Below, one piece after another: positions 42,564 through 55,115 of a stretch of DNA of 64,000 bases. The stretch comes from Sialis fuliginosa (lineage: Eukaryota > Arthropoda > Insecta > Megaloptera > Sialidae). The position numbers and the translations under genes are program-made. The notes below the pieces were generated by a model that ran no database searches, was not told the origin of the DNA, and saw only the letters and a list, made by a program, of their open reading frames with translations. The stretch's first letter is position 1. Each line of letters starts with the position of its first letter. Location of the stretch: positions 3,038,001 to 3,102,000 of the forward strand of contig OY540810.1 in the NCBI GenBank assembly GCA_961205875.1, read 5' to 3'.

Positions 42564-43365
42564 TTTGAATGAAAAAAAGAAAAAATATTAAAAAAACATT
42601 TCTTAATCCGAGGATTTTTTTTACATTTTTTTTGCAAATGATTATATCGAACGCGAGTTTTGTCATTTACAACAAATTAATTTAGATAAAAAATACACAG
42701 ACACAATACTAACAAGAATTTTTAGCAAAAAAAGTTTCATCGTGTAGGATTTAAAAAAAATGTTTCGAACATTCTTCGTTTTCACGTAAAGTCAAATCCT
42801 TAAAACAAAAATATAGGTTCTAATTTAAAAAATTAAAATTTTCATTTAAAAAATATAAAAAACAGTAATAGGTGCGTTCAGAATATTTCCCAGGGGTGAT
42901 AAAAAAATGTTCGGGTAGAATTTATTAATTAATTAACGTTTCTACGGTAATGATATCATGAATATTTAGTTTATGGGAGAGGGGAAGAGTAATTTTTGAT
43001 AAATACGGTGGAAGTGAAAACATTTTACTCCAAAATTGGTCTTACGAGATACATATTTATATAAATTCTTATGTAATATAACATAATATTTAGAGGAGGG
43101 AAGCAAATACCGGTCTTACTCCTTGTTAGCGCCTATGTGTTATACCTTAACTTTTTTTAAATCACGATGTATACTATGTTTTATAACATTGAAAAGTAAA
43201 ATTATATTTACAAACGATTTAAACTCAGTAATGCTCTAAATTAGAATATTTCAAAGTTAAAAAAAAAATCAAATTCACCCATGTTCTGAAAGATACCAAT
43301 GAAAATGCTAGAACCAGGCATACTAAATAATTTAATATTTTCAGGTTTAAATTCATATTAACTAT
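42564..43365. other. AT-rich spacer
   Basis: No element boundaries or gene recognised. Confidence 0.45.
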
Positions 43366-43373
43366 CTTATAAC

Positions 43374-43652
43374 TAGAGATTGGAAAAATAGTTTTTCATT
43401 TGTTGCGTAAAAATACATTTATTGTAATTTCTATTACATATCTCCACCGTTTTCTGAAAACTGGTTTGATTGAACACAATTTGAAATCAACTATTTGCAA
43501 CTACCTTTACAACTATTTTTAAACTATTTGCGACACTTTTTACTGCTTCGTTTGCACTAATTATTATTAAATCGTAAAAAAAACTATTTTCCGAAAAAAA
43601 ATTCAACTAGTAACTATTTCATTGAAAATAACAACTATTTTTCCAATCTCTA
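43374..43652. mobile_element. hAT-type MITE (TAGAGATTGG)
   Basis: TIRs TAGAGATTGGAAAAATAGTT and AACTATTTTTCCAATCTCTA are flanked by a perfect 8-bp TSD CTTATAAC (43366-43373 and 43653-43660). 279 bp. AACTATTT motifs repeat internally. Single copy in this window. Confidence 0.93.
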
Positions 43653-43825
43653 CTTATAACAAATGAGCTGCATCCATTTAGATACAAACGGTTACATACA
43701 ATTTTAGTAACAATTAGGTAATTTTTTGTTCTAGCAAATAATAAAATAAATGCATTAGATTTTGCAGAGAAGCAATAATTAAGTATAAAATTACGTATTA
43801 GCACCGTAAAATCAATAACGGCATT

Positions 43826-43950
43826 AGAAGGTTCCATGCGAGTTGTAGCCTTCCAGAGAGAATGAAAAGTGTTTTAGTCAAAACTTGCATCAGGGCAATG
43901 CCCTAGACACGATATAAATAAACATGAGACGGACTGTTGTAGTCATTGTT
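43826..43950 (+). promoter_or_regulatory. Core promoter candidate: HSE, TATA box, initiator
   Basis: TATAAATA at 43913-43920 lies 32 bases before the A of TCATT (43943-43947), the right geometry for a TATA plus insect-initiator promoter. Upstream, AGAAGGTTCC (43826-43835) is an exact nGAAnnTTCn heat-shock-factor unit, with a gapped TTC/GAA pair near 43851-43864. Composition is richer in GC than the flanks. Downstream (to about 44060) no long ORF follows; the first ATG near 43999 opens only about 18 codons. Confidence 0.4.
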
Positions 43951-44204
43951 ACACAACACATAACAAAAAGAAGGTTACGTTTTGGCAATTCTTCGAAACC
44001 AATGTGTTTTATAGTCATTTTTCTACACACCTCATTGCATCCGTTTTGCATAGACTAAATAATCATCGAGGACACATTCAGTCCCACATAATATAGAATA
44101 AGAGTCAAATAATATAGACCAAGAGCTGGCTGTAAAAAAACTAGCCTATCGAGTATCATGTTTTTTAAATGTCAGTACCCATAGCGACCATGAGAAAAAT
44201 CATT
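43951..44204. other. Possible transcribed leader, unassigned
   Basis: Unique, balanced composition following the promoter candidate. No coding exon or strong donor could be identified. Confidence 0.3.
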
Positions 44205-44490
44205 TTATGCCTGGCCGGAACTTTTTAATTTTTAAGGGGGAAGGGGGGGGGGAGGTAAGAAGTTAAAGCTAGGTAAAAAATATATATTTTTTATACCAAG
44301 TCATGTGGCTTTTTTTTTTAATGATATTAAATAAATAAAAAAATTATATGATATTATTCCAAAATTTAAAAAGATATTATTGACTTTAGTATCTGTCGTT
44401 GGTAGTCCCAACAAAACCTCGTTAGCAAAAAATTTTCAGATTTTTTGAGCCAGTAGTTACACAGTTAGGGGAGGGGGCAAAATAGAATGC
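44205..44490 (+). repeat. Fragment of the 52197-type repeat
   Basis: TTAAAGCTAGGTAAAAAATA and TTTATACCAAGTCATGTGGC match 52395-52440. G-rich AAGGGGGAAGGGGGGG precedes. Boundaries uncertain. Confidence 0.55.
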
Positions 44491-44497
44491 TGTTTGA

Positions 44498-44930
44498 AAA
44501 TTGACTCTTTTAAAACTAATTTTGAATTTGACGCAAAACGCTCGCAGGTGTCATGGCGCATTTTTGACGTCACGCCTATGTAAAGACTCCTTGTCAACAA
44601 TAATAAATCCTTGTTCCATCGCTAACGTTTCTCGGTTTTAGTTTTGGTAACACAAAACTGAGCAAATTGATAATTTAAAACCACAAAATAATTTATAAAC
44701 AGTGCAGATATTAATAAAACAAAAATTATGTTTACTTAGCCGTGACGTCATCCACTCTGACAGGTGTTTTATCTTACATGGCAGATTGCTGTATTTTGTG
44801 TTTTTATTTTAACAAAAATCATATTAATCTCGCTTTTAATATAAAAATAAATACATTTTTTAGAATCTTTTTAACCTATTTCATTATTTAAAATCATAAT
44901 TTCAGTGATACTTTGTTACTGGCATCATGT
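44498..44930 (-). repeat. Repeat family S, inverted full copy
   Basis: Complement of 60526-61034 from AATTGACTCTTTTAAAACTA to TACTTTGTTACTGGCATCAT. It contains two TGACGTCA sites and an unoccupied GTTACTGG target for the hAT element found at 32873. Confidence 0.8.
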
Positions 44931-45253
44931 TACTCCAAGGAAATAGTTATTTGCCACTGGTACTGACAACATGCATTCTAACATTTCATTGATAACCTGC
45001 AAAAATACTCACGAAGATAAGGACATTATATGAATCAGTATTATGTGAGATTTGTTATGGAATACAAACACTTTTATTATCATGTAATTAAATACTTTTA
45101 AATATGAACAACGTTTTTTGTGAGTCATTTGTAACACGATGCTACTAACAGGTATTGTATTTATATAATTATTTATTATCTAAATTATTCTACATGATTA
45201 TAAAGTTCATAAAAAAAGTATAAAAATTGTACACCCAAAAACCCAGAAAAAAA

Positions 45254-45945
45254 GGGGGTAGACCCAGTTAGAATTTTTTTTAAATCTATTTTTTTTGCAT
45301 TTTCTCAAAGTAGAATATTTCAAAAGTATTCACTGAAAATTTCAGACAAATGTCCTGTCCATAGACGATTCAGTGTAAGTTCCAAAATATTTTTTTTATC
45401 TGCATGCAATTCGTACTCAAATCTTTAAACGCGTTTTTCTCGAAACCATGTTTTCGAAGTCGGTGATCACTGTAACTTGAGAACGGCTTTGCCGATCGGT
45501 TTGAAATTTGTTTCACTTATTCTATACATAATTGTCCTCCGGATGAACGAAGGATTTTTTTTTTGACGATTATTATTTTTTTATAACCGAAAATGCGAGT
45601 GAAATTTTAGTCGAATAAAGAACTTTGACTTTCAATATCCGCCATTTTGTGAAAATTCAAAAATTTTCAAATCACTTCGTTCATTCGGAGTATTATGTCA
45701 TTAACTAATGATCCCTTTAGTTTTTTTTTTATTTCAGATGATCTAGTGATGAGCAGCAGTGATCACGACAAAACACTTTTTTTTTGGACCCTTCCCAAAT
45801 TTGCTGTATCTCACTTATTTTTTAATATTTTGCCATAAAAAAAATTACAATGTTTTCTGTAAATACATATCTTTCATGTGGAAAAACATTTGTTATTAAT
45901 TATTTTAATGCGTGGCCAAAAAAATTCTCAACTGGGTCTGCCCCC
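45254..45945 (+). mobile_element. TTAA MITE, copy 2
   Basis: Starts GGGGGTAGACCCAGTTAGAA and ends CTCAACTGGGTCTGCCCCC before TTAA (45946-45949). The left TTAA is mutated (AAAA). Otherwise as 3815-4498, with the AG/ATGATCTAGTGA junction conserved. Confidence 0.8.
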
Positions 45946-45949
45946 TTAA

Positions 45950-48271
45950 CTAAAAATCAGAAATATATAAAATTGATTTTAATGTTATAACATATGTATA
46001 ATTAATTTAATAATTTACCTACATAAAAATAATTACATTCTTTTTACTTATTTGTGTAATCAACTAAAAATTGAATAGTTAAAGTAGCAGAAAAAAAGAA
46101 TAATATCGAAACCATAAAATATTGTAAGCACTTAACCTTCAGTAATCTACCGAGATAAAAAGTTATTAACTGATTTATGACTTCTGTAATTTAATAACAG
46201 ATCAAATAAACCGAACTGAATGTTACTGTTTTGTTCAAATGAAGTTAATGTCCAGAGTTTTAATCTCATTTTAATGTTACTATTGTATATTTACTAATAT
46301 AGTATCTACATTAGTACAAAACATTTTAAATCTGTACATTAACATTCGAAAAGTTTTAAATTGAAGCTATGTACATATAATATGTTCAAAATTAGATTTT
46401 TTTTAAATCTTGTTTTTTTCCCTTTCCTCTAACATTCGTTTTTTTTTAACAAAAATTAATATTTTTGTGTTTATAATTAACTTTTCTCATTTAAAATCTT
46501 ATATAATTCAAGCATAGGTAGTTAAAACCCACAATTTATTTTAACACAAACCAATCGCTATATGTACCTACTTCAAATGTCTTACATAATTAGTGCAAAA
46601 CATAGTTCAACATTTTATGAGGCGTTACAACGAAAAAGAAAAGGACAACTGTCGCAATTTTACTTCGCATGCATCACTAGCTGAAATCTTTATTTTATTG
46701 TAAGCATATTGAAGTAGTTGTAATGTCAGTGTTTATGACCGGGACCTAATAAAATATCTATAAATAATTCGCACATTGAATACAAGTAATTAAAATCACT
46801 ACCGTTGATTATTTCGTGTTTATTTTGAATATTCTTTATATTTGGAAAAGTAGACCTAGTATATTTGGAAAAATAACGGACGAAAAACGTATATATAAAT
46901 TAAAAGACAGTACGTATACGTATTATTTACATGTATGCTCTATACTAGGTTTTTCCTGCAGCTCTGCTGGCGAGGAAACAAAAAGAAAAAAAAAGAAAAA
47001 AAAAGAAGAAAAAAAAGAAAAAAAAAAAGTTCAATGTTTTTTTTTTGGCATACCAGGATGTTTTTGTTGGCTTTTAAAAAATGTTCAAGGTGTTTTTGTT
47101 CAATTTAAACATTTTATTTGATTTGTGTGTATTTCAAAATGTCAATTTTCAAACGTCATTATTCCGAAAACCACTGATTTTAGAGATATGGTATGTTGTA
47201 CAAAAAGTGTTCAGACTTTAGCGTATAATTCAAAAATGGCATAATATATAGGGTATTCCATTTAAAAAAATCAATGATGACTGCATATGTTTTTCCTGAG
47301 ACCCTGTATACAATTTTCTTATGTCAAAAAATCCGCAACTAAAAATACTAATCGACGGGTTCGAGCGTTTTTCCACAAAATAATTACCTGAATTTTAAAC
47401 GAATTTGTTCCTTTCATCGTGAATATAATATAATATGTTGTAAAATATGTAGTAAGATAAATCTGGATTTCCTGTTTTTCAGTAAGAAATAATGAATATA
47501 ACTCGGAACTACTGTACCGATTTCAATACGGTTTTCACCAATAGTTAGATAATTTTTACGAGCAGTATCGTGGCTAATAATATTTTATGAAAATCTAAGA
47601 TTTAACATGAAAAGATGAAAATGAATCTTTTGCATAGCGACTTTTGTTTCTATGATGTCAGAGCTTAGAACTGTCATTTATATAAAAACACAGTAGCCAT
47701 GGAATATAAGACGCTGAAAACAATTACTATATGAGAATGTCAGTTTGAATCATGATACCTACAAATATATATCTTTCCACCATGAGTTTGAATGAAAAAA
47801 TATACATTTTACAATATAAATAAACGGATTTTTATAAATTACAATAAAGAACTTCCAGGAAAGGTAACCTATTTATTTATTTTTGATTTTCATACAAATT
47901 CTAAGATAAGACCTGGTGTTTCCTGGGAGAAAATATAATTTTACACGATTTTTTCAATAACTACTCAATTGATTTTATTCCGGTTTTCACTAATGGATAG
48001 GTTAAGTTTAGGTGTATAATTTGTGGATATTTTGGGTAAATTTCATGAAGCCGGAAAAAACAATTCGTGGTGAACCGTGTGTTGTTAGCATGTAGGGTGG
48101 GCATGTCGGGTGGGCATGATTACTTTATGTTTAATTAAATTAATATCCCCGGGTAACACCGGGCCAATGCGCTAGTATACATATAAAGCATTAAATAATG
48201 TAAAGGCCCTAAAATGATTTCTTTATCTAAAAATAATGTTATGAAATTTTTGTTTTACATTTAAACGACTC
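45950..48271. other. AT-rich 2.3 kb; purine tract at 46979-47030
   Basis: Contains an almost pure A/G strand at 46979-47030 (AAAGAAAAAAAAAGAAG type). GGGTATTCCATTTAAAAAAA near 47251 is the complement of a phrase at 38515. A 101-codon frame (46816-47121) is an artefact of the purine tract. No gene recognised. Confidence 0.45.
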
Positions 48272-48274
48272 TAA

Positions 48275-49294
48275 GGCGGCTATTACACTATCAAATAAAT
48301 ATGTCAAACATCTTTGACAAAGATTTGATCATATTTCTTTGATAAAATACGAGATTTTGTTCTATTACACTACATAAAATATTTGATAATATTTTCTTAG
48401 TATTATCTAGGGATATTTTCTTCTTTTTTGGTGCATTTTGATAATCAATGTGTGGATGTTCGTCAGTTGACGCGATCAAGGTTTGAATTTACAACTATGT
48501 ATTGCAGTTTTTATATTCAATAAGAAGATTATCATATAATAGCTGGATTATATTGATATTAATATATTAACTCAAGGTGTATTAAGACAAGGTAGTTTTA
48601 ACAATTCCTTGACCAATCAGCGTTGGCGCGGGAATTGACGTCACCTGGGGGATGTATTCAAATGTCATAAATTTTTAATAGAATATTAATGACAAAAAAT
48701 TCCTTTATTTATTCTTGTTTTCGTATTTTTTGATATTTTAACAACACATACAATCAAATAAGTACAAATTCGACATTGTAAAATCATAAAAAAGCTGTCA
48801 AAGACAATTTGGTCAATTCGGGAAGTGTCATTTTTATTATTCTTAAGTTGGCAACACGTTATATGATTCTGACAGCACTTGATATGTCAAATTTGTACTT
48901 ATTTGATTGTATGTGTTGTTAAAATATCAAAAAATACGAAAACAAGAATAAATAAAGGAATTTTTTGTAATTAATATTCTATTAAAAATTTATGACATTT
49001 GAATACATCCCCCAGGTGACGTCAAATCCCGCGCCAACGCTGATTGGTCAAGGAATTGTTGAGACTACCTTGTCTTTATATACCTTGATATTAACTGTAA
49101 CTGTCAGTGATAACTTGGCAGTCGCCATTTTGATTTATCTGTCAAAAAACTTTGATCAAATATAAGAGACTGTCATTAACTATGATCATAGAAATATTAT
49201 GAAGGTAAATATTATAAAAGTTGACTTATTACACTGTCATATTTCTTTGATCAAAGAAATTTTATCATATTTCTTTGATAGTGTAATAGCCGCC
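48275..49294 (+). mobile_element. Harbinger-like MITE with nested Mutator-like element
   Basis: TIRs GGCGGCTATTACACTATCAA and TTTGATAGTGTAATAGCCGC (ending C) are flanked by TAA (48272-48274 and 49295-49297). Minus the insert and its 9-bp duplication it is about 496 bp, matching 35574-36063. Confidence 0.88.
48573..49087. mobile_element. Mutator-like MITE, long TIRs, 9-bp TSD
   Basis: 515 bp beginning CAAGGTGTATTAAGACAAGG and ending ACCTTGTCTTTATATACCTTG. TIRs are about 195 bp and nearly perfect. The 9-bp TSD ATATTAACT is at 48564-48572 and 49088-49096. The unoccupied site is legible in 35574-36063. Each TIR carries a CCAAT box, TTGGCGCGGGAA and TGACGTCA (see findings). Related pieces: 11163-11250 and 63620-63901. 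Nine-bp TSDs and long TIRs are typical of MULEs. Confidence 0.9.
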
Positions 49295-49297
49295 TAA

Positions 49298-50408
49298 GAA
49301 CAATCAAAAATGAAACGAAAAATAAAACAAACAACGAGAAAAAATAAAAACTACAAATATCCCGATCACGTACAAATCTTGTCTCTCGTTATCAACGACG
49401 CTTACGCACACACCGTTGGTAGAATTTAGCCATAACAAAACGATTTAGCAACGTTTTCTTGAGCACAACACAAGATTAGCATATCGGAGTGACGGACAAA
49501 AACAGCACGTACCGACCTACACCTCTCTAGAGAGGCAACAAAAAAACACCAACTCGTTAAACATTGTGTTCTTTCTGTTTCCTACAACTACTGTCGAACA
49601 CACTTTGTCGACTACCGTGCCAATTAATTATACTCTTTTTTGTTTTAAATCTCGTTTCGTTTGGTAGAAATGTGTGAGATTATTTCTATTGGTATACATA
49701 TATTTGTCAAGGTGCACACTAAATGTCGAAGCGACTATAAATTGTTATTTTAAAGATCGAATTTTAATCAAGATCTATAAAGCATTCGTTTTTGTTGTGG
49801 AATTTTTGGAATGTTTAGTTAATAACATATACCCATATAGGTATTATACAAAACTATGACTTCTAGAGAAACAAAATATTCAGCAAACATTGTAAAAGGT
49901 TCATTGAAAAAATCACCAAAAAAAAACTGGCATTTTTTAAAGGTATTTGTTTCAATTTGATGTAAAGTCTATATAAAATATATTCCTAGCACGCACTTCC
50001 CGTAGGAGATAGAAAAAACAATGTTTGGTACATAATGTTATTGATTTGAAAAGATCACATTTAACACTAACTTTTAAACTAACTTAAATAATTTAAAATT
50101 GATAGTTTCCAAATTGATTATTCCCAAATTAAAATTGCATAGTCTCAATTTGAACTTGAAAAGGTATACTTAGTTAAATAAGTTTTATTTTTTTAATATT
50201 AATTTTATTTAAATAAATTAAAACATTTTTTATACTTAATTGAAAAACCCGACTAAAAACCGGTTACCCAGTTTTTTACTTTATGAAAAACCAAAAACCG
50301 GTTTTTGAAATTTTATCGGGTTTTTCGATGCCCTAATGCTCAGTAAGCTTTGCAATACTGAGCAAGAGCAAACCACGCGTAAACGTTGAGAAAATAATTA
50401 TTAAAACC
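49298..50408. other. Unassigned
   Basis: 49300-49640 is unique and GC-richer without ORF support. 49990-50070 shares a fragment with 38383-38460. No gene. Confidence 0.4.
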
Positions 50409-51468
50409 AGTGGAAGCAGTGCTTTCCTTTCTTTATGGGTAAATTAATACAAATCTGTGTTTTCAGTTAATAAACAATTTAAAAATATTATTAGAATATT
50501 CATCTTTATGCACAACCCAAACATTTTAACCAAAAGTCAAAAATAGCATTTAATATTAATTTACACGTTCAATTATAAAACTATAATACCTCTACGTCTT
50601 ATTTTCTTGTATTTTAGTCGATATTTGTGTGACAAGTTGAAGTCCACTGTAGGAAATTTCACTAAAAAATGTCTAATTTTTGATTTCGTTAAAAGTATGT
50701 TTATTGTATAGAAAATGACGTGAAAAGTTGTTTGTTTCAAACCGCAGGTCTGTATCTCAAACCGTTCTCGAGATATAGCCTCTCAAAGTTTCAGTTTTTT
50801 CAAAATTTTGAAGAAAAATGGCTCTAACTTTTGAACGCGTAGTCGGAATTGATTTTAGTTGACGGATTTGGAATCAGCGTGTTAAAATCTATAGAATGAC
50901 ATGTATATTACCTTAAAACTTGAAAAAAAAAAATTTCGCGAAAAATCGAAAAAATTCAAAGGGGTATACCTTAAAAAAATGTCGATTTTTGGCGAAAATT
51001 TTTTTGTCGGATTTTAAAGTATTACACATGTCATTATATAGATTTTGACACGCTGATTCCAAATCCGTCAACTAAAATCAATTCCGACTACGCGTTCAAA
51101 AGTTAGAGCCATTTTTCTTCAAAATTTTGAAAAAACTGAAACTTTGAGAGGCTATATCTCGAGAACGGTTTGAGATACAGACTTGCGGTTTGAAACAAAC
51201 AACTTTTCACGTCATTTTCTATACAATAAACATACTTTTAACGAAATCAAAAATTCGAATTTTTTTAGTGAAATTTCCTGCAGTGAACTTCAACTCGTCA
51301 CACAAATATCGACTAAAATACAAGAAAATAAGACGTAGAATCATTTAGTTACTATATAAATATATAACAATTTATTTAAAAAAGTAAAAGCTTGAACTAA
51401 AGCTGTTTCATAATTAGTTTTTTTTGTTAATAGGAGGGGGAGGATTGATAAAATATACTTCACGACAA
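50409..51468 (-). mobile_element. hAT-type foldback element, copy 2, eroded ends
   Basis: Inverted copy of 40462-41528. It starts CAGTGGAAGCAGTGCTTTCC (end shortened) and finishes near TTGATAAAATATACTTCACG. The palindrome arms (about 50600-50960 and 50985-51340) are preserved. No TSD is readable because both ends are damaged. Confidence 0.8.
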
Positions 51469-51470
51469 AT

Positions 51471-51533
51471 ATACATACAGACACGATTTTTCGATGGTAT
51501 TACATACTTCCATTTCTTTCAGAACATGGAAGT
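51471..51533 (+). repeat. Repeat family G tail
   Basis: CGATTTTTCGATGGTATTAC and CATTTCTTTCAGAACATGGA match the 3' ends at 22101 and 27118. Confidence 0.7.
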
Positions 51534-52196
51534 AATTATCGTATTTTTATCTGACTGTTCAATAAAAAAACATATAAGGTTACTTATTTTCACTTCCATT
51601 GTATGCGATTAATTAAAATTCCTTAAACTAAAGCTTAATAAATTTACAAATATACAAAATACATTCATGCACCCCCCCCCCCCTCCCCAATAAGGAATGA
51701 CAATGACAAAGAGTTAAAACACTTATGATGAGAAAGTCCGTCTGAATTTAACAAATAGTCACCAACAGTAGCAGCAAGCTTTGCAATTTCTCGGGAGCTT
51801 AGTTACGCGACTGTCCCTTGTCCGCTGTGAGTTACTGCCCACGCCCCACCCCCCTGCTGCCTGCTGACGACAACCCCCTCGGGCGATGTATTCACTGTCA
51901 ACCTACCTTCCCTTACAGTCACCCCTTTACCCTTAACAAACAAAGGACGTAGTCCTTTACCGTTCACAGAAGCTACGTCGTGGAAAATCTTGAGATAGAT
52001 AAATGGTTTATGATTTTGTGACTGAAATTGTCCCCAAGAAAGTAAAACTGTAGATACCAAAATATAATATGTAATTGGTATTTATTTACAATAAGAAATA
52101 TTATATTAATAGAAAAATTATCTTACTATTGGTGAAAACCTTATTGAAATCAGTTCAGTAATTCCCGAGTCTATAAGTCACGTACAAACGAAGTTT
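51534..52196. other. Spacer; C-run and GC-rich block 51800-51990
   Basis: A C-run lies at 51667-51682. The GC-rich block carries an 85-codon minus-strand frame (52060-51803) with no recognised domain. Confidence 0.35.
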
Positions 52197-52735
52197 AGTT
52201 AGGGTTTCGAAGAAACCCTATTAATCTCACTTTGTCGTCCGTCCGTCCGTCCGTCCTTTTCACTCAAAGCCAAATAGCTCGTAAACTATATAAGCTAGAA
52301 ACTTGAAATTTTTACTGAACATGTAAAATGACACCCTCTAGTAAAATATGTAAATTTATTGAATAAATAATTTTTCAGGGAGGGCAAAAAAGGAGCTAAA
52401 GCTAGGTAAAAAAATATTTTTTTTATACCTAGGCATGTGGCACGTTAAAATGTTTAACCAAACAAGCGAAATTTGACACTTTTTCTATTTTTTTTTCTAA
52501 ATCAAAAATGGCGCCTGTAGGGGGCTGAAAACAGTATTTTATTCCGCCCCCCCCCCCCCTCTAACTCTGTAACTACTTATTTTGATATCTAGGCATGTGG
52601 TATGTCAAAATATAGATCTCAATTAGTAGAACTTGACACTTTTTTATATTTTAACTTTAACTTAAAAATGCACCTGTAAGTGGTTCCAAACATTTCACGT
52701 AGTGCGTACTTCGGAACCCTTATGGCATACACTCG
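52197..52735 (+). repeat. Insect dispersed repeat (GGGTTTCGAAGAAACCCT)
   Basis: A hairpin AGGGTTTCGAAGAAACCCT, then CGTCCGTCCGTCCGTCC and two diverged internal modules containing CTAGGCATGTGG (about 52430 and 52590), ending in TTCGGAACCC. The layout resembles the insect family with GGCCAAGTGCG/GGTTCCG ends. A fragment is at 44205. Confidence 0.55.
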
Positions 52736-53572
52736 TGTATGTCTTGCCCGAATTATTATATGTATAAATGTAAATTGACTGAATTTTGATACCTAATTGT
52801 GTCACTATGACTTCTATGTTTAGATCAGTTATTAATTGTTGATCTTACGACTACATGAATAAACACCACTACGGTGGATACTGTAATTATAACTATTACA
52901 CAGCTCAAAGCATGAGTTTAATTAGTTTCTAATCGATTTATACTGTATCAAAGCTTGTAATGTATCTTAATTAATAAATACTAATCTCATAACACCATTG
53001 TTTACTTTTTTGTAAGAGATTTAAAAGATATAAGTATTCATACTATCTTTCATTTTTAATATCAATCAGTTAAAATCAAATTGTTATTTTATGCTTAAAT
53101 ATTCTCAACATACGATGGGTTATTATGGAACAATCTACCATCGTATGTTGGAGACCATTGTATACACAATGCAACATGAATTCGTTTATTGTATTATTAA
53201 GAACAATTAAGAAGTACTCGTGTTGTATTTTAATTAAGGTAAAATCAAAACGCGATGAAATAAATCAAAACGACAACACAAACATTTGTGTTTATTTTCG
53301 AAGAAAACGAAAGTGAGCATTATATGCTAAAATAAATTTTCACATTGCGTGCAAGTCACCGGGATTCCCGATGACTCATAAACTATCGGACAGAGAAAGA
53401 ATGAATAGATACACTGTGAGCTAGAATTGCATAGCTATTTATTACCCTTGACTTGATACTAATGTGATAACAGTTTTTTAACGCATATTATATCAATGTT
53501 GATCCCTTTCATGTTTGGAAATGTTTTATATTTAAATAATTAAAATAGGCATAAGCGTTCTTATATTTTATA
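52736..53572. other. Spacer with 13-bp hairpin at 53106-53150
   Basis: CAACATACGATGG (53106-53118) and CCATCGTATGTTG (53138-53150) are perfect complements with a 19-base loop. No gene. Confidence 0.45.
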
Positions 53573-53574
53573 TA

Positions 53575-54325
53575 CAGTGGAACCTCGTTAGTATGTTTTT
53601 GAAGGGGCTGAGGAGGAAAACATGTACTAACGAGAAAAACGTACTAAATAAATATTTTAACATGGGCTCTTGAATGCCGGGACCTAAAAATAACAAGCCG
53701 TGGGTTGGGGTGAGACCCTTTAGGTCCACACAATCAATTTCCCAACATGGGTGACTATATATACTTGAACACTATTATTTATTGTTTCCATATAGTTTAT
53801 GTGAATTTTTTTTTAATATGTACCTACAACATAAACAATTTTAATGGAATATATCTGAATTTGTCACCGTTGTATTATGAATATTAGTTTTCTCTGAAAA
53901 TTTGAATTTAATTGCGTTTATTTCCAAGGCAACATGAATTAGTAAATGTATTTATTATTATTATTATTTAAAATTCAAATTTTGAGGATGATTTTCACCC
54001 CTTCAATGGCTGATATGGCACGTATAAAAAAATACTAAAATACATGTTTTACACCTCTGAATTTCGAAAAATCCTTTCATTCAGATCATATTTACGTCAA
54101 TACACCTCAACGAAGTCAATAGCATTTTTTTATTTGCAAGATTTCGTGCACGTAAAAAATGACACGCACTTACGTACATATACACATACACATATCTTTC
54201 TGAAAATAGTGTAAATATACTATAGTGACCTTCAAACATACAAATATGTTGAAATTTTTGATTTTGATTTTAGTTAGTAGTTAAAAAATTACTATGACGA
54301 AATACGTACTAAAGAGGTTCCACTG
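53575..54325. mobile_element. pogo-type element (CAGTGGAACCTCG) with nested family G
   Basis: TIRs CAGTGGAACCTCGTTAGTA and TACTAAAGAGGTTCCACTG are flanked by TA (53573-53574 and 54326-54327). The middle, about 53880-54265, is a divergent family G piece (AAGGCAACATGAATTAGTAA, CTGAAAATAGTGTAAATATA). No transposase. Confidence 0.85.
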
Positions 54326-54327
54326 TA

Positions 54328-54742
54328 TATAACATTGTCTCGTTATTGGTCTATTGATATTTATAACAGTAGGAACATTTAAACAATTTAATGCAACATA
54401 ATACTAAACTACTGATTATATTGCCATTCATAAATTATTGTTTATTTACATTATGAATATTCCAATACGCATATAATACATTTTATTTATCTGATTACAT
54501 TGTTCCAATGTCCAATACAAAAGAATATTATAATTAATTCATTTATAAAAATAAATTAAGATTTCACATCCATATATTTATTTTTTCAAAATTCATAAAT
54601 ATATGAGTTCACACTGAAATAAATTTTGTATTGTCACATTCAGATATTAACTAGATTTTAAGGAAAATACGACATCAAATACTTTTACTTATTGTTAATT
54701 TAGATAAAAATATTTTCATGTAGCTACAGAAAAATTATTTAA
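54328..54742. other. AT-rich spacer
   Basis: Nothing recognised. Confidence 0.5.
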
Positions 54743-55115
54743 ATAATTGACTTTTTTAAAACTAATTTTGAATTTGACGCCAAAACGCTCGCAGGTGTCA
54801 TGGCGTATTTGTGACGTCACGTCTATGTAAACACTCCTTGTCAACAATAATAAATCCTTGTTCCATCGCTAATGTTTCTCGGTTTTACTTTTGGTAACAC
54901 AAAACTGAGCAAATTGATAATTTAAAACCACAAAATAATTTATAAACAGTGCAGATATTAATGAACTTTTTTACTTAGCCGTGACGTCATCCTCTTTATC
55001 AAACATGGCGGATTGCTGTATTTTGTGTTTTTATTTTAACAAAAATCATATTAATCTCGCTTTTAATATTTCAGCCTATTTCATTATTTAAAATCATAAT
55101 TTTCAGTCAACCCCC
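54743..55115 (-). repeat. Repeat family S, inverted copy 3
   Basis: Complement of most of 60526-61034 (AAACTAATTTTGAATTTGAC to TAAAATCATAATTTTCAGT), with TGACGTCA at about 54811 and 54981. The terminal CAGTAAC is lost. Confidence 0.78.

Noticed and set aside
46816-47121. 101-codon frame with a lysine-rich run
   Set aside because: The run is a translated A/G microsatellite; no other support.
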